From Kryptolebias marmoratus (lineage: Eukaryota; Chordata; Actinopteri; Cyprinodontiformes; Rivulidae), in the NCBI RefSeq assembly GCF_001649575.2, contig NC_051432.1:23728710-23792709 (forward strand): 64,000 nt of DNA. The letters run 5' to 3'. The notes under the pieces were generated by a model that ran no database searches, had not been told where the DNA came from, and was given only the letters and a program-made list of their open reading frames with translations. The translations under genes were made by a program, and so were the position numbers. This document shows, in pieces, positions 35,185 to 47,439 of the stretch (its first letter is position 1; every line of letters starts with the position of its first letter).

Positions 35185-35595
35185 GAATGACTCTCAGCTA
35201 CTACCACTTCAAACTTCAGCTCAAGTTATGTAAAACTGACTGAAGTAAAGCCATTTCTGTGTTGGCTATTGTGGACATGGCAGCCATCTTGAATGGGTCT
35301 GACCCCAAAAGTTAACGAGTCGTTTGTCCAAGTTCCATAAAAATCTGTCCAGTGGTTCGGGAGATATTTTGCTAACAGACACAGCTTTAAACATAGATCT
35401 CCTTCAATCAGTTAGCGCTCTGAGGAAGTGCTGGGAAGGACTCTCAGCTACTACCACGCCAAGGTTTAGCTCAGTATCTGTAAACATTTGTGTGTTTTCT
35501 GTGGTCGCTTAGCTGTGGTGGCCATATTAAACGACTAAGTTGTAGGTTGACTCTGAGTGATTATTCTCTGTAAATTAAATTAAAATCCCTCCTCT
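35185..35595 (+). repeat. Two tandem copies of the ~230-bp interspersed repeat
   Basis: One near-complete copy (35188-35385) and a second, 3'-truncated one (35438-35580), both starting GACTCTCAGCTACTACCAC. They sit just downstream of keratin A. Confidence 0.7.
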
Positions 35596-36429
35596 GAAAT
35601 AAAATAATAAATCTGCAGAATGAGTTTAATTTCATTTCTGACCACCAGGTGTCTCTTTTGTCTGTCTTTGAATCCTGACAGCTTCAGATTGCACAAACTT
35701 CGTTTACCTAATTAAAAGCAGATTTTCTGTTTTTTTGCTGCGCAGGAGACATTTAGGAGTGCGATTAACTTGATTTATTCAGAGCGGGTTTATTATGTGG
35801 TAGCAGCAGAATCCAATCCAGGCACATTTCTGATGGCATTTTTAAAACCTTTGCTGTGGGGAAATAAAGAGGGAACTCTGGCTTGGATGGACACAGAAAC
35901 ATGGAAAAGGAAGGTTTTGCCAAAAGGACTAAACAAGAGTTTCATTGTGCTTTAAAATGTGAAAATGTGAGAAGCTAAAAGCTTCTATGTGTGGAGCTGA
36001 GATGTGCCTGCTGGTTGAAGTGACTCAGCGGTGAGGACTGCTTTGTGCTGTTTTCCTTTAACACGTCGACGCTCCTCAGAATCACTTCTATTCACCGTAA
36101 TCCCCTCTGAAAAGCTTCCACACCGTTTTACCTGCTTTGGCAGTGATTCATGTCGCCTTCAACACCCAGCTATTAGTTTTATTCTGCATGTCAGCACAAA
36201 AATACAGCTTAAATCCTGAATGTTACAATATAAAAACAAAAAAAAGTGTTTTTTTAATTTTCCGTGCTACTACTTCTGTATACTCTGTTATTTTAATTAT
36301 TCATAAATCAATACATTCAGCTCATTTATAGGAGATGTCTGCTGTGACTTTCAGTTTTTGTAACTTTTGTGCTTTATCTATAAATATTTTCCCCATAGAA
36401 ACGGTCAAAGGTCTTGAAAACATCGTTCT

Positions 36430-36876
36430 TGTCAGGTGCGGCAGAGAGTGAAGCGAACCCAATGCGCAGACTCACGACTGAGAGTTCCAGGAAAAACTTA
36501 TTTAAAATAAGAAGAAACAAAAACAAAAGCTGATGTGGCAGCAAACACCATGAGCGGCGAGACACGAGGGCAACCAGACAGCACAAGAAAGCAACAACAG
36601 ACCCACAAATAAGTGGAGGAAATGACCAGGTTTTAAAGACAGGAGGTAATTAGGGGAAGTGGACACAGGTGAGATGATTACAAAACTTTGGGCAGGTGTA
36701 GATGGGCGCGGCAGGAAAACAAGTGACTGATTGAGGACAATGGAATATGACAAAGAACGCAGAGTGCACAAAAACCAACAAACAAAACTAAACACAGGAA
36801 CAACCAAAACCAGAACAATCAACCTAAAACAAAAGAAACTTAAAGAACAAATTAGACAGGAATCCAAATCCTGACA
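36430..36876 (-). mobile_element. Solo LTR of a retrotransposon with 5-bp target duplication
   Basis: 447 bp bounded by TGTCAGG and CCTGACA and flanked by exact 5-bp repeats GTTCT at 36425-36429 and 36877-36881. TG..CA ends with 5-bp duplications are typical of LTR retrotransposons. Read on the minus strand it has a TTTAAAA box in the middle and a T-rich 5' part, as LTRs have. No internal gag or pol coding sequence is adjacent, so recombination between two LTRs has probably left this single one. The class (Gypsy-like) is a guess. Confidence 0.78.
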
Positions 36877-36984
36877 GTTCTCTTTGAAAGCTGCTTCAGC
36901 AAACTGACTTTATGTTTGACTTCTCATGCTGCATTTAGCTTTTAGCTAACCTTTTGCTACTAGTTTTAGTTTATAACCAGCCTT

Positions 36985-37570
36985 TTCAAAGTTCAAACTT
37001 CTTTATTTGTCTCCCATGGGAGAAATATTGTTTGGTATAAAAAGGGCACTGCTGCACAACAATAAAAGCATTCAGGACAACAAAACAACAACAATAAAAG
37101 CATGACAGTAAGAATATCGAACATTAATGTGCAAATATGCTAACTTTAAAAAAAGGCTACAGAATTAGACATACATGATATACTATTCAGGGTGTATTCT
37201 GGATGAAGATGTGAGAGCGAGCATCAGGGAGTTGTTTACCTGTGAGGTGACTGCCTGGTCTAAAAGCTCCTGGAGGTTAACGGAGTTCGACCCACGATCT
37301 GACCTGCTGTTCTTATCAAATGGTAAATTAGAGTTTATTATTTGACCGTTCGGCTGGTGACACCCGTACCGAAGGATGGACTCCATCGGCGCTCTGCAGA
37401 AAATTAACATCACGTTTTTTGCAGACGCAGAATAAACGGAGTCTACGTAAAAAGTGAAGGCGCTGACGGATTCTGGCACGAATGGTGGCTTCCAGATAAA
37501 GTCACTACAAATATGAACGCCAAGATATTTAAATGAAGTCACCTGTTTAATAGGATTTATTGTGTTTTCA
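36985..37570 (-). mobile_element. Degenerate LINE 3' fragment
   Basis: The minus strand reads TSFKYLGVHICSDFIW and later MESILRYGC, which resemble the region after the catalytic motifs in fish LINE reverse transcriptases. The fragment ends at GGGAGACAAATAAAGAAGTT, a LINE-like 3' end. It is short, with no catalytic motif and with apparent internal rearrangement. Clade not assigned. Confidence 0.48.
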
Positions 37571-40234
37571 CAGGACTCACCGGGTTAACATTTCAACTGT
37601 GAAGTTTGTGGTTATCACACCGCTCCACAAACCTTTGCTACTTTTATATTAAACCCTCCAGCTTCAGCTTCTTCAGCAGATGTTTCAGTCATTCAGAACG
37701 TCAGAGGAGATTTAATGTTTCTACTTTAATCGTCCTGGTGTCAAACACAAAGCCAAATTTAAAAATAGATAAAAAGTAGAACCAAATAACTTTCTTCCTT
37801 CATTCTTTCACCTCATGGTTGCATTCACACCACGAGGAAACAAAGGCTGATCCCATTATCTGTTTTCACCATAGAGTGAAAATATTAGTTTTTGGTGTGA
37901 GCACGCGGACTCTAAATTTAAATAATCTACCTTGCATCTAATCAGTAGAAGCAAAAGTGAATCCATCTCCACCCAGATCTTCCAGATCATCTTAGGTGTA
38001 ACTTTCCAGAGCGCCGAGGCCGACGCAAACTCTGCTGGACAACGAGAGGAAGGCGTGGTCGCTCCCTCAGGGCGTCGCAACAAACACCCAGAGGAATTCA
38101 GGCATGCAAAAGAAACAAACAAAACAAGAGGAGGGCTGCCAAAAACCACCTGAATGAGCCGTGACTCATCTTGGCCTTGAACACAACAGTCTGAAAGGAG
38201 ATATTGTCTTGTGTCGTCCGCACCCAGAAACAGCTTTGAAAGCCTATCGTGTTTCAGTGAATGTTCGTGTTTTTTTAATATCACAACCTGCAAGTGTTGC
38301 ATTTCAAACCTGAACTGAAATCTGCCTTCTGAAAAACCGTCCGAGTTCATGAAAAACTAAATGTGTCAAACAGACTTTAGTTTTTTTTTTTTTTTTTTAG
38401 GAAAACCACAAGTAAACCTCGTTGAAGTGTGTTAATTCAACTTCTGCCCAAAAGTTCAACAGGACTCAGAAACAAATACCTACTTTTTATTGTATTAAAA
38501 GAACCAATATAAAAGCATTGTTAAAGCTGCTGCCAGGGGCTGATTATGGTCACCATGGTAACCACAGACTTGTGTCTGTCACTCCCTGCCAGGTTAATGA
38601 GAGGCAGACTAAAAAGTAAGCCTCACACAAACAGGCGCTGTGTGAAAACTATAAGTCCAACCTTATAAATCCTTGAACCGTGAGCCGCGGAAGACTCAGA
38701 GATTTTACGATGCTGAGAGAAAACCTACAGAAATACCTACGATTCGACGCATAATCTGAATATGTACCTAAAATGATGCGGGAGGAAGAAGAAATTTTAG
38801 ACACATCAACTTAAGTTTTCTATTAAAACGTCTGTAAAACTCAAGACATTAAAACTGCGACTGTGTCAAAACTGTGAAATATATAAAAGTGTGAAGTTGA
38901 ACTTTCTGTGACCCGTTTAAATTTTGAATGAAGCTCCTACTGTGAAGTTTGCCCGAGCTACAGAGCTCCAAAGAGGCCTGTGGTTTTCTCACTGGTTTCA
39001 TTAAACTCCCATTGATCTTCATGATTTTTTTCCCTCATAGTTCAGATTTTGTCCAAGTTTTGCAACGGACCTGCTACCCCGTTCCCAATCAGGCCGCGCG
39101 TGTTGGTGTGTAAACCCTGTTTGCCGTGAGGCGAGCGGATTATCTAAGCTAATAAAATGCTGATTATTCCAGTCATTCAAAACAGCCTCAGAATTTAAAC
39201 AGCCCGTCCTTCATTCACACAGGAACCGCAGGCACACCTTGTCCTTCGCCGCACATGCCGTTGTCATTCATCACCCTGACAACAGATCAACCAGCAGTGA
39301 CTTTACCGCCAAGGTTAAACTGTAATACATGAGGTGAACAACAAAACGCAGGTGAATGAAAACCTCTGCAGAGTAATTAGCTTTAATTAAACTCATTTGC
39401 TCTAAAAGCTGCAGGGATAAACGCAGCCTGATCGACACAAACCGCTAAATCTGCAGGAAGCTTCCTTACTTTTTACAAACATTACTTAAAGAATTTAACA
39501 TCGATTTTTATAGGCACATCAAATATTAGATAGTTCGAAACTTTGAAGTTGGGTTCTGTGGAAAGTTTATTAACAGTTAATATCTTACCTGTTGTAGACA
39601 GCTTTTTGAGCAGCATTAAGTTTGGTGAAATAAAGATTATTTCTGACTGGAGGGACGAGTTAAAAGCTAATCTGAGCGAGGTTAAAAACAAACTGCTGCT
39701 TGTGAACGCAACTTTCTAAAACTTTACATCAGCCATCTTCACCTGCCAAAGAATAGATGAACAGATGTCAATGACTGACTGAAGACAAGAACGAGTGAGG
39801 AAAACAGTGGCCAGTGACACCAGGGAGACGAACGGGTAAACATACAGAAAACAAACACAAGAAAAATCCAGATCATGATCTGGATCGCCATCAAAATGTA
39901 ATCCATTGTTGTTGTTGTTTTTGTAACAATAAAATCTTTGAAAAAAATAACCTCCATCATGGAGGAGTCACCTAAGACCATTCCTAAAGATGTTGTAAAC
40001 GAGGCATCTGTTTGAACTGATATTCTTAGTTGTCAGGGTGTATTAACTCTTTTTTGTTTTCTTCTTTTATTCCTGCCGTTTATCATCATGAACTTTATTT
40101 ATTACTTTAACTGTGTTGTAAGAAATGTGGTTTTTATATTTGTGTGCTGCTGCCATTCTTGTCCGGGTCTTTTAGAAAAAGAGATTTTTAATCTCAGTTA
40201 AATCTACCTAGTTAAATAAAGGTTAACAATTAAT

Positions 40235-40520
40235 AAAAACCTGTGACCCTGACCTTTGACCCCATGACCTTGAACTCAATAGGCATCAACCTTGACCCAT
40301 GAGGTATCCAGCTGTGCAGTTTGACTTTCCTACGTTACACAGCTGCAGAGTTAGAGCGCAGGATCACCTGTGAACTTGACCTTTGACCTTGACCGGATTA
40401 CCACCAAAATCTAACCCCTTGTTCCTCGCACCTCGTTTGACGTTTCCTGAAAATTGTCACAAAAATCCACTCATAACTTTTCGAGAAATCTTGTAGAAAA
40501 ACAAACAGACGGTACGGAAA
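40235..40520 (-). repeat. Second copy of the AGGTCA-containing repeat
   Basis: Contains TGACCTTTGACCCCATGACC, CTTGACCCATGAGGTATC, TTGACCTTTGACCTTGACC and, near its end, CATAACTTTTCGAGAAATC. Inverted relative to the copy at 26110-26600. Confidence 0.58.
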
Positions 40521-41424
40521 AACACGAGCTCCTCTGCGAGGATAAAAACCTGAAGACGACTAAAAACAGAAAACAGAGACAAACTCAACCGATAAAACAA
40601 ACACAGAATCCTGCAGAGCGGGACAACACGAACCGCTTGTTGCACATTTTATCATAACATTAAAACACAGCTTGAACAAATCAGGACTCGTCTCTCGACC
40701 TGTTCCATCAGGTTTGACTTTGTGACTCAGTTTTCGGTTGATTTGGAAGTTTTCTGCTGCTAAATTTCCAACGTGAAGTCCGATCTTGTCAACCATCCCA
40801 CAGGTTCTCTCTTCTTTGATTTGACTGTTTGAGGCAGCAAAGCAACCACAAACCACAACACTCCCTTCACCGTGCTTCACAACTGAGCCGAGCTTTAATT
40901 ACAGCCTTAATTTGTCTTTACAAACCACATCCTGACAACAAAGCACATCTATTACACGGTGAAGGTGCTTTCCCTGGAGCTCCTCCTGCACGCGTGAACC
41001 TGTTTACTTTAACACCATCCGATGAAGCTGCAGATTAAATGTGTTTACGCTCTTATTCACTGGACATTTAAGGCTCTGCCGCTGGCTTTAATTTACTGAC
41101 AGTCTCGTCTAAAATCTGCACCTCGGGCAGATCATTTTCTGCTGTTTTCACTTTTATTTTTTGTGGTTAAATTTAATATTTTCAAGCAAGCATTATGTTT
41201 GAGCACCAGTTTATACAGAGGTGGAGAGGTGATTTAAGATCTTTATATTGAGTTTAAAAATTATTTAAGTATTTATTGGAAGAAAACCAGTGACAAAAAC
41301 AAGCTGTATGTGATTTCAGGCTGGTTAGCTGTAGAATACTGAGGATTATTTGGAGATACGAGGGTTAAAGAGTTGGATGCGAACAATCTCAGTATTTATA
41401 ACATGTGATAGTTCTCAGAAAATG

Positions 41425-41885
41425 TGTTAGGGATGACTCTCAGCTACTATCTCCAAAAACTTATAGCTCAGTGTCTGAGCTGACTGAGTTATAGCCACGT
41501 TTGTGGTTAAGCCGATTAGTTGTGGTGGCCATCTTGAATTGCTGTAGATGTACACCTAAAGATTACTTTCTGAGAGTTTCATTAAAACCCATCTTGAGGT
41601 TCGTGAGATATTTTGCTAACAGACAGACACAACTGACTCTAATAGGCAAAGTTTATTAGTGCTTAGAGCATGTGTTGGAAATGACTCTCAGCTACTACCA
41701 CACCAAGTTTTAGCTTGCTATCTGTAAATTCAGCTGAGTTTTAGCCATTTTTGTGTTTACTAAGGTTGCTTAGCTGTGCCATCTTGAATGGGCTTGATTT
41801 CAAAAGTGTAATCAGTTGGAGACGTAAATCCAGTGATTTCTTTCGAAGTTTCACACGGGCAAAAACATTATCACCTTTCACATTC
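41425..41885 (+). repeat. Two tandem copies of the ~230-bp interspersed repeat
   Basis: Copies at about 41430-41635 and 41672-41880, both beginning GACTCTCAGCTACTA and containing a CCATCTTGAAT block. The first ends TATTTTGCTAACAGACAGAC. Confidence 0.72.
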
Positions 41886-43291
41886 TGCAGTAGGCGATAA
41901 AAGGTATTTAAAGTACTACTATATGTTATTTCTCCCTTCATGCATAAACTGATTTCTATGATTTATTCACAGAAGGTGAGAGTGATTCTTGGACTTTACT
42001 GAAGCTTGTGTTGAGAGTTTTTAAATGAATTGAATTATTATGCAGCATCTATTGTCTGCAGACATGTTTGTGCTTCATATCATCTGTTTGGTTATGAGCC
42101 TAACAAACAAATGAAAGGAACGAACTGCCTACTTACTATTTTAAATGGCAAAATTAAACAAATTTAAGCCTTTATTCAGCAGAGTGAACCATTTAATCCC
42201 TCCAGTCTTAATGTGATGTTTCCGTATTTAAGAACCAAAATGGAGTCCGTCCAGGAACAAATATGTTTTATTGAGTGAATGATTTTTGTGTTAGCAGAAA
42301 AGTCAAACTACGGAGAGACAGTAACGTTTCCACTCAGATAAGAAAGTGGTTTCAAACTGATCTGTCGCCATTCAGCACGTGGAAAAGTTGAGTTTGTGAC
42401 CTGAAAATGACGAAACATCTGGTTGGATACGCACAGTCAGCAACAAACACGCACGGTTACAACAACCGCCACTATTAACTAAATGAATCCAGAACTGAGT
42501 GGAAAGGTTTTTCGTTTTTCTTTCTACTAAACCTTCCTGTCAACAGGTTGAAGAGACGGTTGAAGGAAATCCTTTAAAAGACTGAGATGGAAAGAAGCAA
42601 ACAGGCAGGAGCTTGTTCGATTCCAAGAAAATAACCTGCACTCATATCTGCGGTGAGCCCAGCCATTAAGAAAGTCCAAACTGGTCCCGAATGTTCATAA
42701 AAAATCCTGCTGTTACAAAACACAAAGAGACAGATGGGCACAATAACTAAAAATACATTTAAAGTTTGGTTTTTTTTTTGAAAAGTTAAAACAAAGTGTG
42801 TATCTGTTACCTCAGATCCAATGCAAAGTCACATGCCGTTTCATTTTACTCTGTTTGTATCATTTATTGCCTTGGTACTGAAACAGGTTTGGGCTGAACT
42901 GCATGACTGTCGTCTGCATGAATGATAGAACAAACTCCACAAGGTTAAACTCCTGTCAGGTCGATGACAAGATTTAAACCCTGCCAGATTTAAGTGAACC
43001 ACAAACAGTAACGGGTGTGGCTGTTTCATCATTAACAAAATATTTTGCAAAAGGAGGAAGAAAAAAGCTTTGTCCTCATGCACCAAACGAAGCATCAGAA
43101 TAAATATGCAATCTAATGAATGAATGTTACAAGTCTTAATGAGTTTTGTGAGTTAATGCTGCACAGTTAGAGCTGATTTGGAGAATAAGCTTCAACTTCT
43201 CATGGGCGAACAAAAAGCAGCTTTTTTCTGTGTGAGATGGGTGGGATTTTGCACCCATTTTGGCTCATCTTGTTCATATCAGGTTTGGACG

Positions 43292-43318
43292 GCTCCACCC
43301 ACACTGGAGGATAAAAAG
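43292..43318 (+). promoter_or_regulatory. Core promoter of keratin B (CACCC motif and TATA-like box)
   Basis: CTCCACCCACAC (a CACCC element of the KLF/Sp type) is followed by GGATAAAAAGGG at 43309-43320, about 80 bp before the ATG. Confidence 0.5.
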
Positions 43319-43395
43319 GGGGCAGAGGCAGAGCTTTTCCATCTCAGTCATCTCCTTCCCTCCCAGGCAGGCAGACCTCCCGAGCCGTCTCAACC

Positions 43396-45236
43396 ATGAT
43401 GAACAGAACCAGCACCATGTCCAGCTCTTACTCCGGGCGCTCCCTGGGAGGCCCGGGTGGATCCAGGGTGAAGGCGCAGTACGCTTCAAGTGTGTACGGT
43501 GGCGCAGGTGGAATCGGGCTGAGAATCTCCTCTGCCTCTGGGGGCTTTGGAGCTGGAGGCAGTGCAGGTGGGAGTTACGGTTTTGGCGCAGGGGGTGAAA
43601 TGGACCTCCACGTTGGGGCCAACGAGAAGGCAACCATGCAGAACTTGAACGACCGTCTGGCCACCTACCTGGAGAAGGTGCGCAAACTTGAGGCGGCCAA
43701 CGCCGACCTGGAGCTGAAGATTCGAGAGTATCTGGAGAAGAAAACTGGCCCCAAAGCCCGGGACTACTCAGCTTATGAGGCCACCATCGCTGAGCTGCAG
43801 GAAAAGGTGACGTACAAGCTCTGAATGAATCACCAAAGCACCCAATTCAGACATATTATGTTGACATATTAATGAGTAATTTACAATCATTAATGAGAAA
43901 CTTTCCTGTATCTAACAGATCAGGGAAGCTATTCAGAAAAATGGAACCGTCCTTTTGGCCAATGAGAACGCAAAGCTGGCAGCAGATGACTTTAGGACCA
44001 AGTAAGTACCAGAAAGAGGAAAAAAAAATGTTGGAAAAACTGAACAAGCTTGAAAAAAGTAAAGGATAGTTGTTAAGATGGAAATGTTTTTTCTGCCCCG
44101 CAGGTATGAGAACGAGCTGTGTATGCGTCAGTCAGTGGAGGCAGATATTGCTGAGCTAAAGAGAGTTCTGGATCAGCTGACGTTGGCCCGGTCCGATCTG
44201 GAGTTGCAGATAGAAGGCTTCAAAGAGGAGCTGATCTTCCTTAAGAAGAACCACGAGGAGGTTGGTGGCAAACGTTCAAGTTCATCTCCCGCTCAATAAA
44301 AACCTTTCTCGAACAACTCAACAAAGCAAACGTGTCGATTCAACAGGAAATGGCAGCGATGAGGAACCAGATGTCCGGTCAGATCAACGTGGAGGTGGAC
44401 GCCAAGCCGCAGGTAGACCTGAACAAAATTATGTCTGAGATCCGTGAGCAGTACGAGGCGGTGGCTGCGAAGAACCAGAGAGAACTTCAAGCCTGGTTTG
44501 ATACAAAGGTGAGTAAATAATGGCCGTCTCAGCTGAATAGTTTACCCTAGATTTGTTCAAAGGTTACTTGGATTCGTTGCTCAGACATTTTCTCACGTCT
44601 CCTGCAGTCAGCGGAACTTAACAAAGAGGTGGCGGAGAGCACAGAGAACCTGCAAACGTCCAAAACAGAAATCACCGAGCTCCGTCGCACGTTGCAAGGC
44701 CTTGAGATTGAATTACAGTCGCAACTTAGCATGGTAAATGATCCTGAGCTGGCATTTTACTCCTCTTTACCTCATCATGTGCATGTGTCAGTTGTTTTAA
44801 ATCTGTTTCCTCTTTGCCTCCCTCATTTCTTCAGAAAGCGAGGCTGGAAGAAAATCTTTGTGAGGTAAAGGCCCGATATGCCCAGAAGCTCCAAGAGCTC
44901 CAGATGCAGGTGGTAAGTCTGGAGGATCAGCTGCAGAGGCTGAGAGACGACATGAAGGGACAGAACCAAGAGTACGAGATACTGCTCGACATCAAGACAC
45001 GGCTGGAGATGGAGATCGCTGAATACAGGAGGCTGCTGGACGGAGAGGCCGGGTAAGGGCCGCATAAAACAGACAAATCATTTCTGAAACCTCTTCATTT
45101 AATCCTCCGGCTGGTTTTAACCCTCTGTATGTCTCTGCCTCTCCACAGTACTGGCGGTTCAGGCAGCAGCTCGGTTAAAAAGGTGGTAGTCTACACAGAG
45201 GAGGTTAAGGACAGCAAACTGTCATCCAGAACCTGA
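43396..45236 (+). CDS. Type I keratin B, about 414 aa
   Basis: Exons 43396-43806, 43919-44001, 44104-44260, 44347-44508, 44608-44733, 44835-45052, 45149-45236; 1245 nt in frame. Compact introns of about 75-115 bp. The head is Gly/Ser-rich ([19 protein letters not shown]) after [12 protein letters not shown]. The rod opens [20 protein letters not shown] and closes [15 protein letters not shown], the two most conserved intermediate-filament motifs. Exon sizes 83/157/162/126 are the type I pattern. The tail is short ([18 protein letters not shown]). ATGs at 43396 and 43399 are adjacent; the first is taken as start. The 157-nt exon uses a weak GTTGGT donor, but phase and length support it. Teleost type I keratins are expressed in epidermis and other epithelia; I cannot name the subtype. 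Confidence 0.92.
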
Positions 45237-45323
45237 AAACATGCTTCACGCAGAAAACACGAGGCGGCACCTGGAGGCATGGGGTCATTTACACCACTTC
45301 CTTTAAAAAAAACAATGTGACAC

Positions 45324-45329
45324 AATAAA
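45324..45329 (+). terminator. Keratin B poly(A) signal
   Basis: AATAAA 88 bp past the stop codon, followed by a T/G-rich stretch. Confidence 0.7.
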
Positions 45330-45599
45330 AGCCTCTCAGTTTGCCAACTGCATCTTCGTCTCATTTGTGTGTGCATACCTTTACATAATCCCGTGACAGT
45401 GCCAGAAGCAAAACACATTTCCTGTCCGACCTGATAAAAGCTGCTCTGAGTACTTGTTACATCTACAAACGTTTGTATTTTGGAATGCCTCCAGTTTAAA
45501 CTCTGCTCTGAAGTACATCATTATAGCTCCAGGCTGAGATTAAAATGTCTTTGATTTATTTATATTATAGTCATACGATGATGCATATTGATATTTGAT

Positions 45600-45845
45600 G
45601 TTACAACACCTTGCGTAATCTGTTAGCACTTGGAGTACGTGCTGTGGATTTCACCAGATTTTAGCTCATATCTGTGAAATTCACAAACATATAGCCATTT
45701 CTGTGTTGGCTAAGATTGAATAGCTGTGGCAGCCATCTTTGGTTGACCAAACGTTTTTAAGTTGTAGATGTGCAAACAAAGAGTTCAGCTGAAATCTGTT
45801 CAGTGATCAACGAGATATTTTGCTAACAGCACAGACACTCGTCTT
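45600..45845 (+). repeat. Copy of the ~230-bp interspersed repeat
   Basis: Diverged copy downstream of keratin B: TTTTAGCTCATATCTGTGAA, GCTGTGGCAGCCATCTTT, GAGATATTTTGCTAACAGC. Confidence 0.65.
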
Positions 45846-45849
45846 TAGC

Positions 45850-47430
45850 GGCGAGGGGTTAAGAATCAAAACAGGCCAGAGGAGATAAATCAAGCTGTGA
45901 AGAAGAGGCTGCTCATTGTTCAGCTCAAAATCAGAGGAAATTCTTCCACTCGAGGCTCAGTTTCTTATGAGTCTAACTGCAGAACCACGATATTATGCCT
46001 CATAAAAATCCTCAGAGTCTCAGTTTCAGCACTCAGGAGGACGAGCTGCCTTCTTTAACAGAATGTTTGCATTTTAGTCAATGAAATACATCAAATCACT
46101 CTTTAAATGTTATATTTTTGCTTGGTTGGATGTAAGACAGTTGCATCAAACTTCTTTATTGTTTCACCAACTGGTTAAACTTTATTTATTGTTTCTCACT
46201 TGTTTTTAGGGAATATATGAAAACACATCTTCTTTCACCCGGTGCATGCTGGGATATGTCCTGGCTCCTTATAATACTTACAAAAAAGTGTTAGCTTAAA
46301 CCAAATTAGCTAAAACAACACAAGTAAACTTTACAAACATAAGAATATGTAGAGAAAATGTTTTAACACACAAAAGCTTTTAAATAACAAAATCTGTTTT
46401 TTACACCAACAGAGGGAGCTCTGAGTTAAACAACTAACAGAAATACTAAAGAAAAGTCATTTCAACCAGAATATAATAATAGTTATAATAATAATGATAA
46501 AAATAACAACATCAAGTAACACTACTACTTCTACTGCTACTACTACTAATAATAATAATAAAACTGCTGTTTAAACAAATGTCTGTCAAAATGTGGGGGT
46601 TTTACAGCTGATTGATTGATTAAACAGTAGTCATATGTTGGGAATTTGAATAGCTAATTTACTAGCTCAGTAGCTAGTAGCTAACTATAAAAACTGTTTA
46701 CTTGATTGATTGAATAATTAATTCATCAAAAGCCATATGTTCAGTGCTGTGTTGTGTCATTGCTTCACCACACTGGATTCAAAGGAATGAATGACTTTAA
46801 CAGTTTGTTAATAGATTATCTGGAAGGCAATTAATGACACATCAATTAAAATAAAATTAAATCAATTAAAATAAAGTGTGTTTCCTACTGTGGTAGTGCA
46901 GAGGGGTGTGGCTCCTTTAGGAGAACGTGCACGGATCAACGAGGCGAGGAGAAACTTGTGTTCATATCCTCGTGGTGAGAATCAGAGCACATGAGGGAGG
47001 CAGGGAAAATTAGCTGTAAAAGGTTGATGTTTTAGCAGTAAATGAACAGTGTAGACTGCAGTGAAGCAGTAAATACTACAACTCCTCCTGTTACAAGCAG
47101 TCTGAGTCTGTTTTCCTTCTGCTGTGTAAAGAAAATCCTTCTCTTGATGTGTTTGGATCATGTTTTTGTTAAAACGTGCATGAAGACATAAAAACACTAA
47201 TTCTCTATAAACATCCAGAGGAATGCACTTTTCCTGGTACAGTATTTGTACCATTCAAAATTAGTAATCATTGAAAAATAAGTCACAATAAAACACAGTA
47301 TTTTGACTGCATGATCTGTATTGAATTTTTGTCAGGGTTCCTCCTATGGATGCTTTCCGTTATGGAAGGAGAACAACGTTATGGGCTTATTTTTCAGCGA
47401 TAGGTTTTTAGGAACTGGGACATTTTAACA
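45850..47430. other. Intergenic, simple repeats only
   Basis: AT-rich; TAA/TAC trinucleotide tracts at about 46470-46560. No gene or defined mobile element seen. Confidence 0.5.
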
Positions 47431-47439
47431 TGCGCAGTG

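Larger units (their letters stand above)
37571..43290. other. Intergenic region between keratins A and B
   Basis: AT-rich, with the repeats at 40235-40520 and 41425-41885 and scattered low-complexity DNA. The longest open frame (minus strand, 37856-38350, 164 codons) has no recognisable family motif, is not bounded by promoter or splice signals, and I do not annotate it as a gene. Confidence 0.5.

Noticed and set aside
37856..38350. 164-aa minus-strand frame
   Set aside because: Longest intergenic frame, but with no domain, no start context and no neighbouring exons; compatible with chance.
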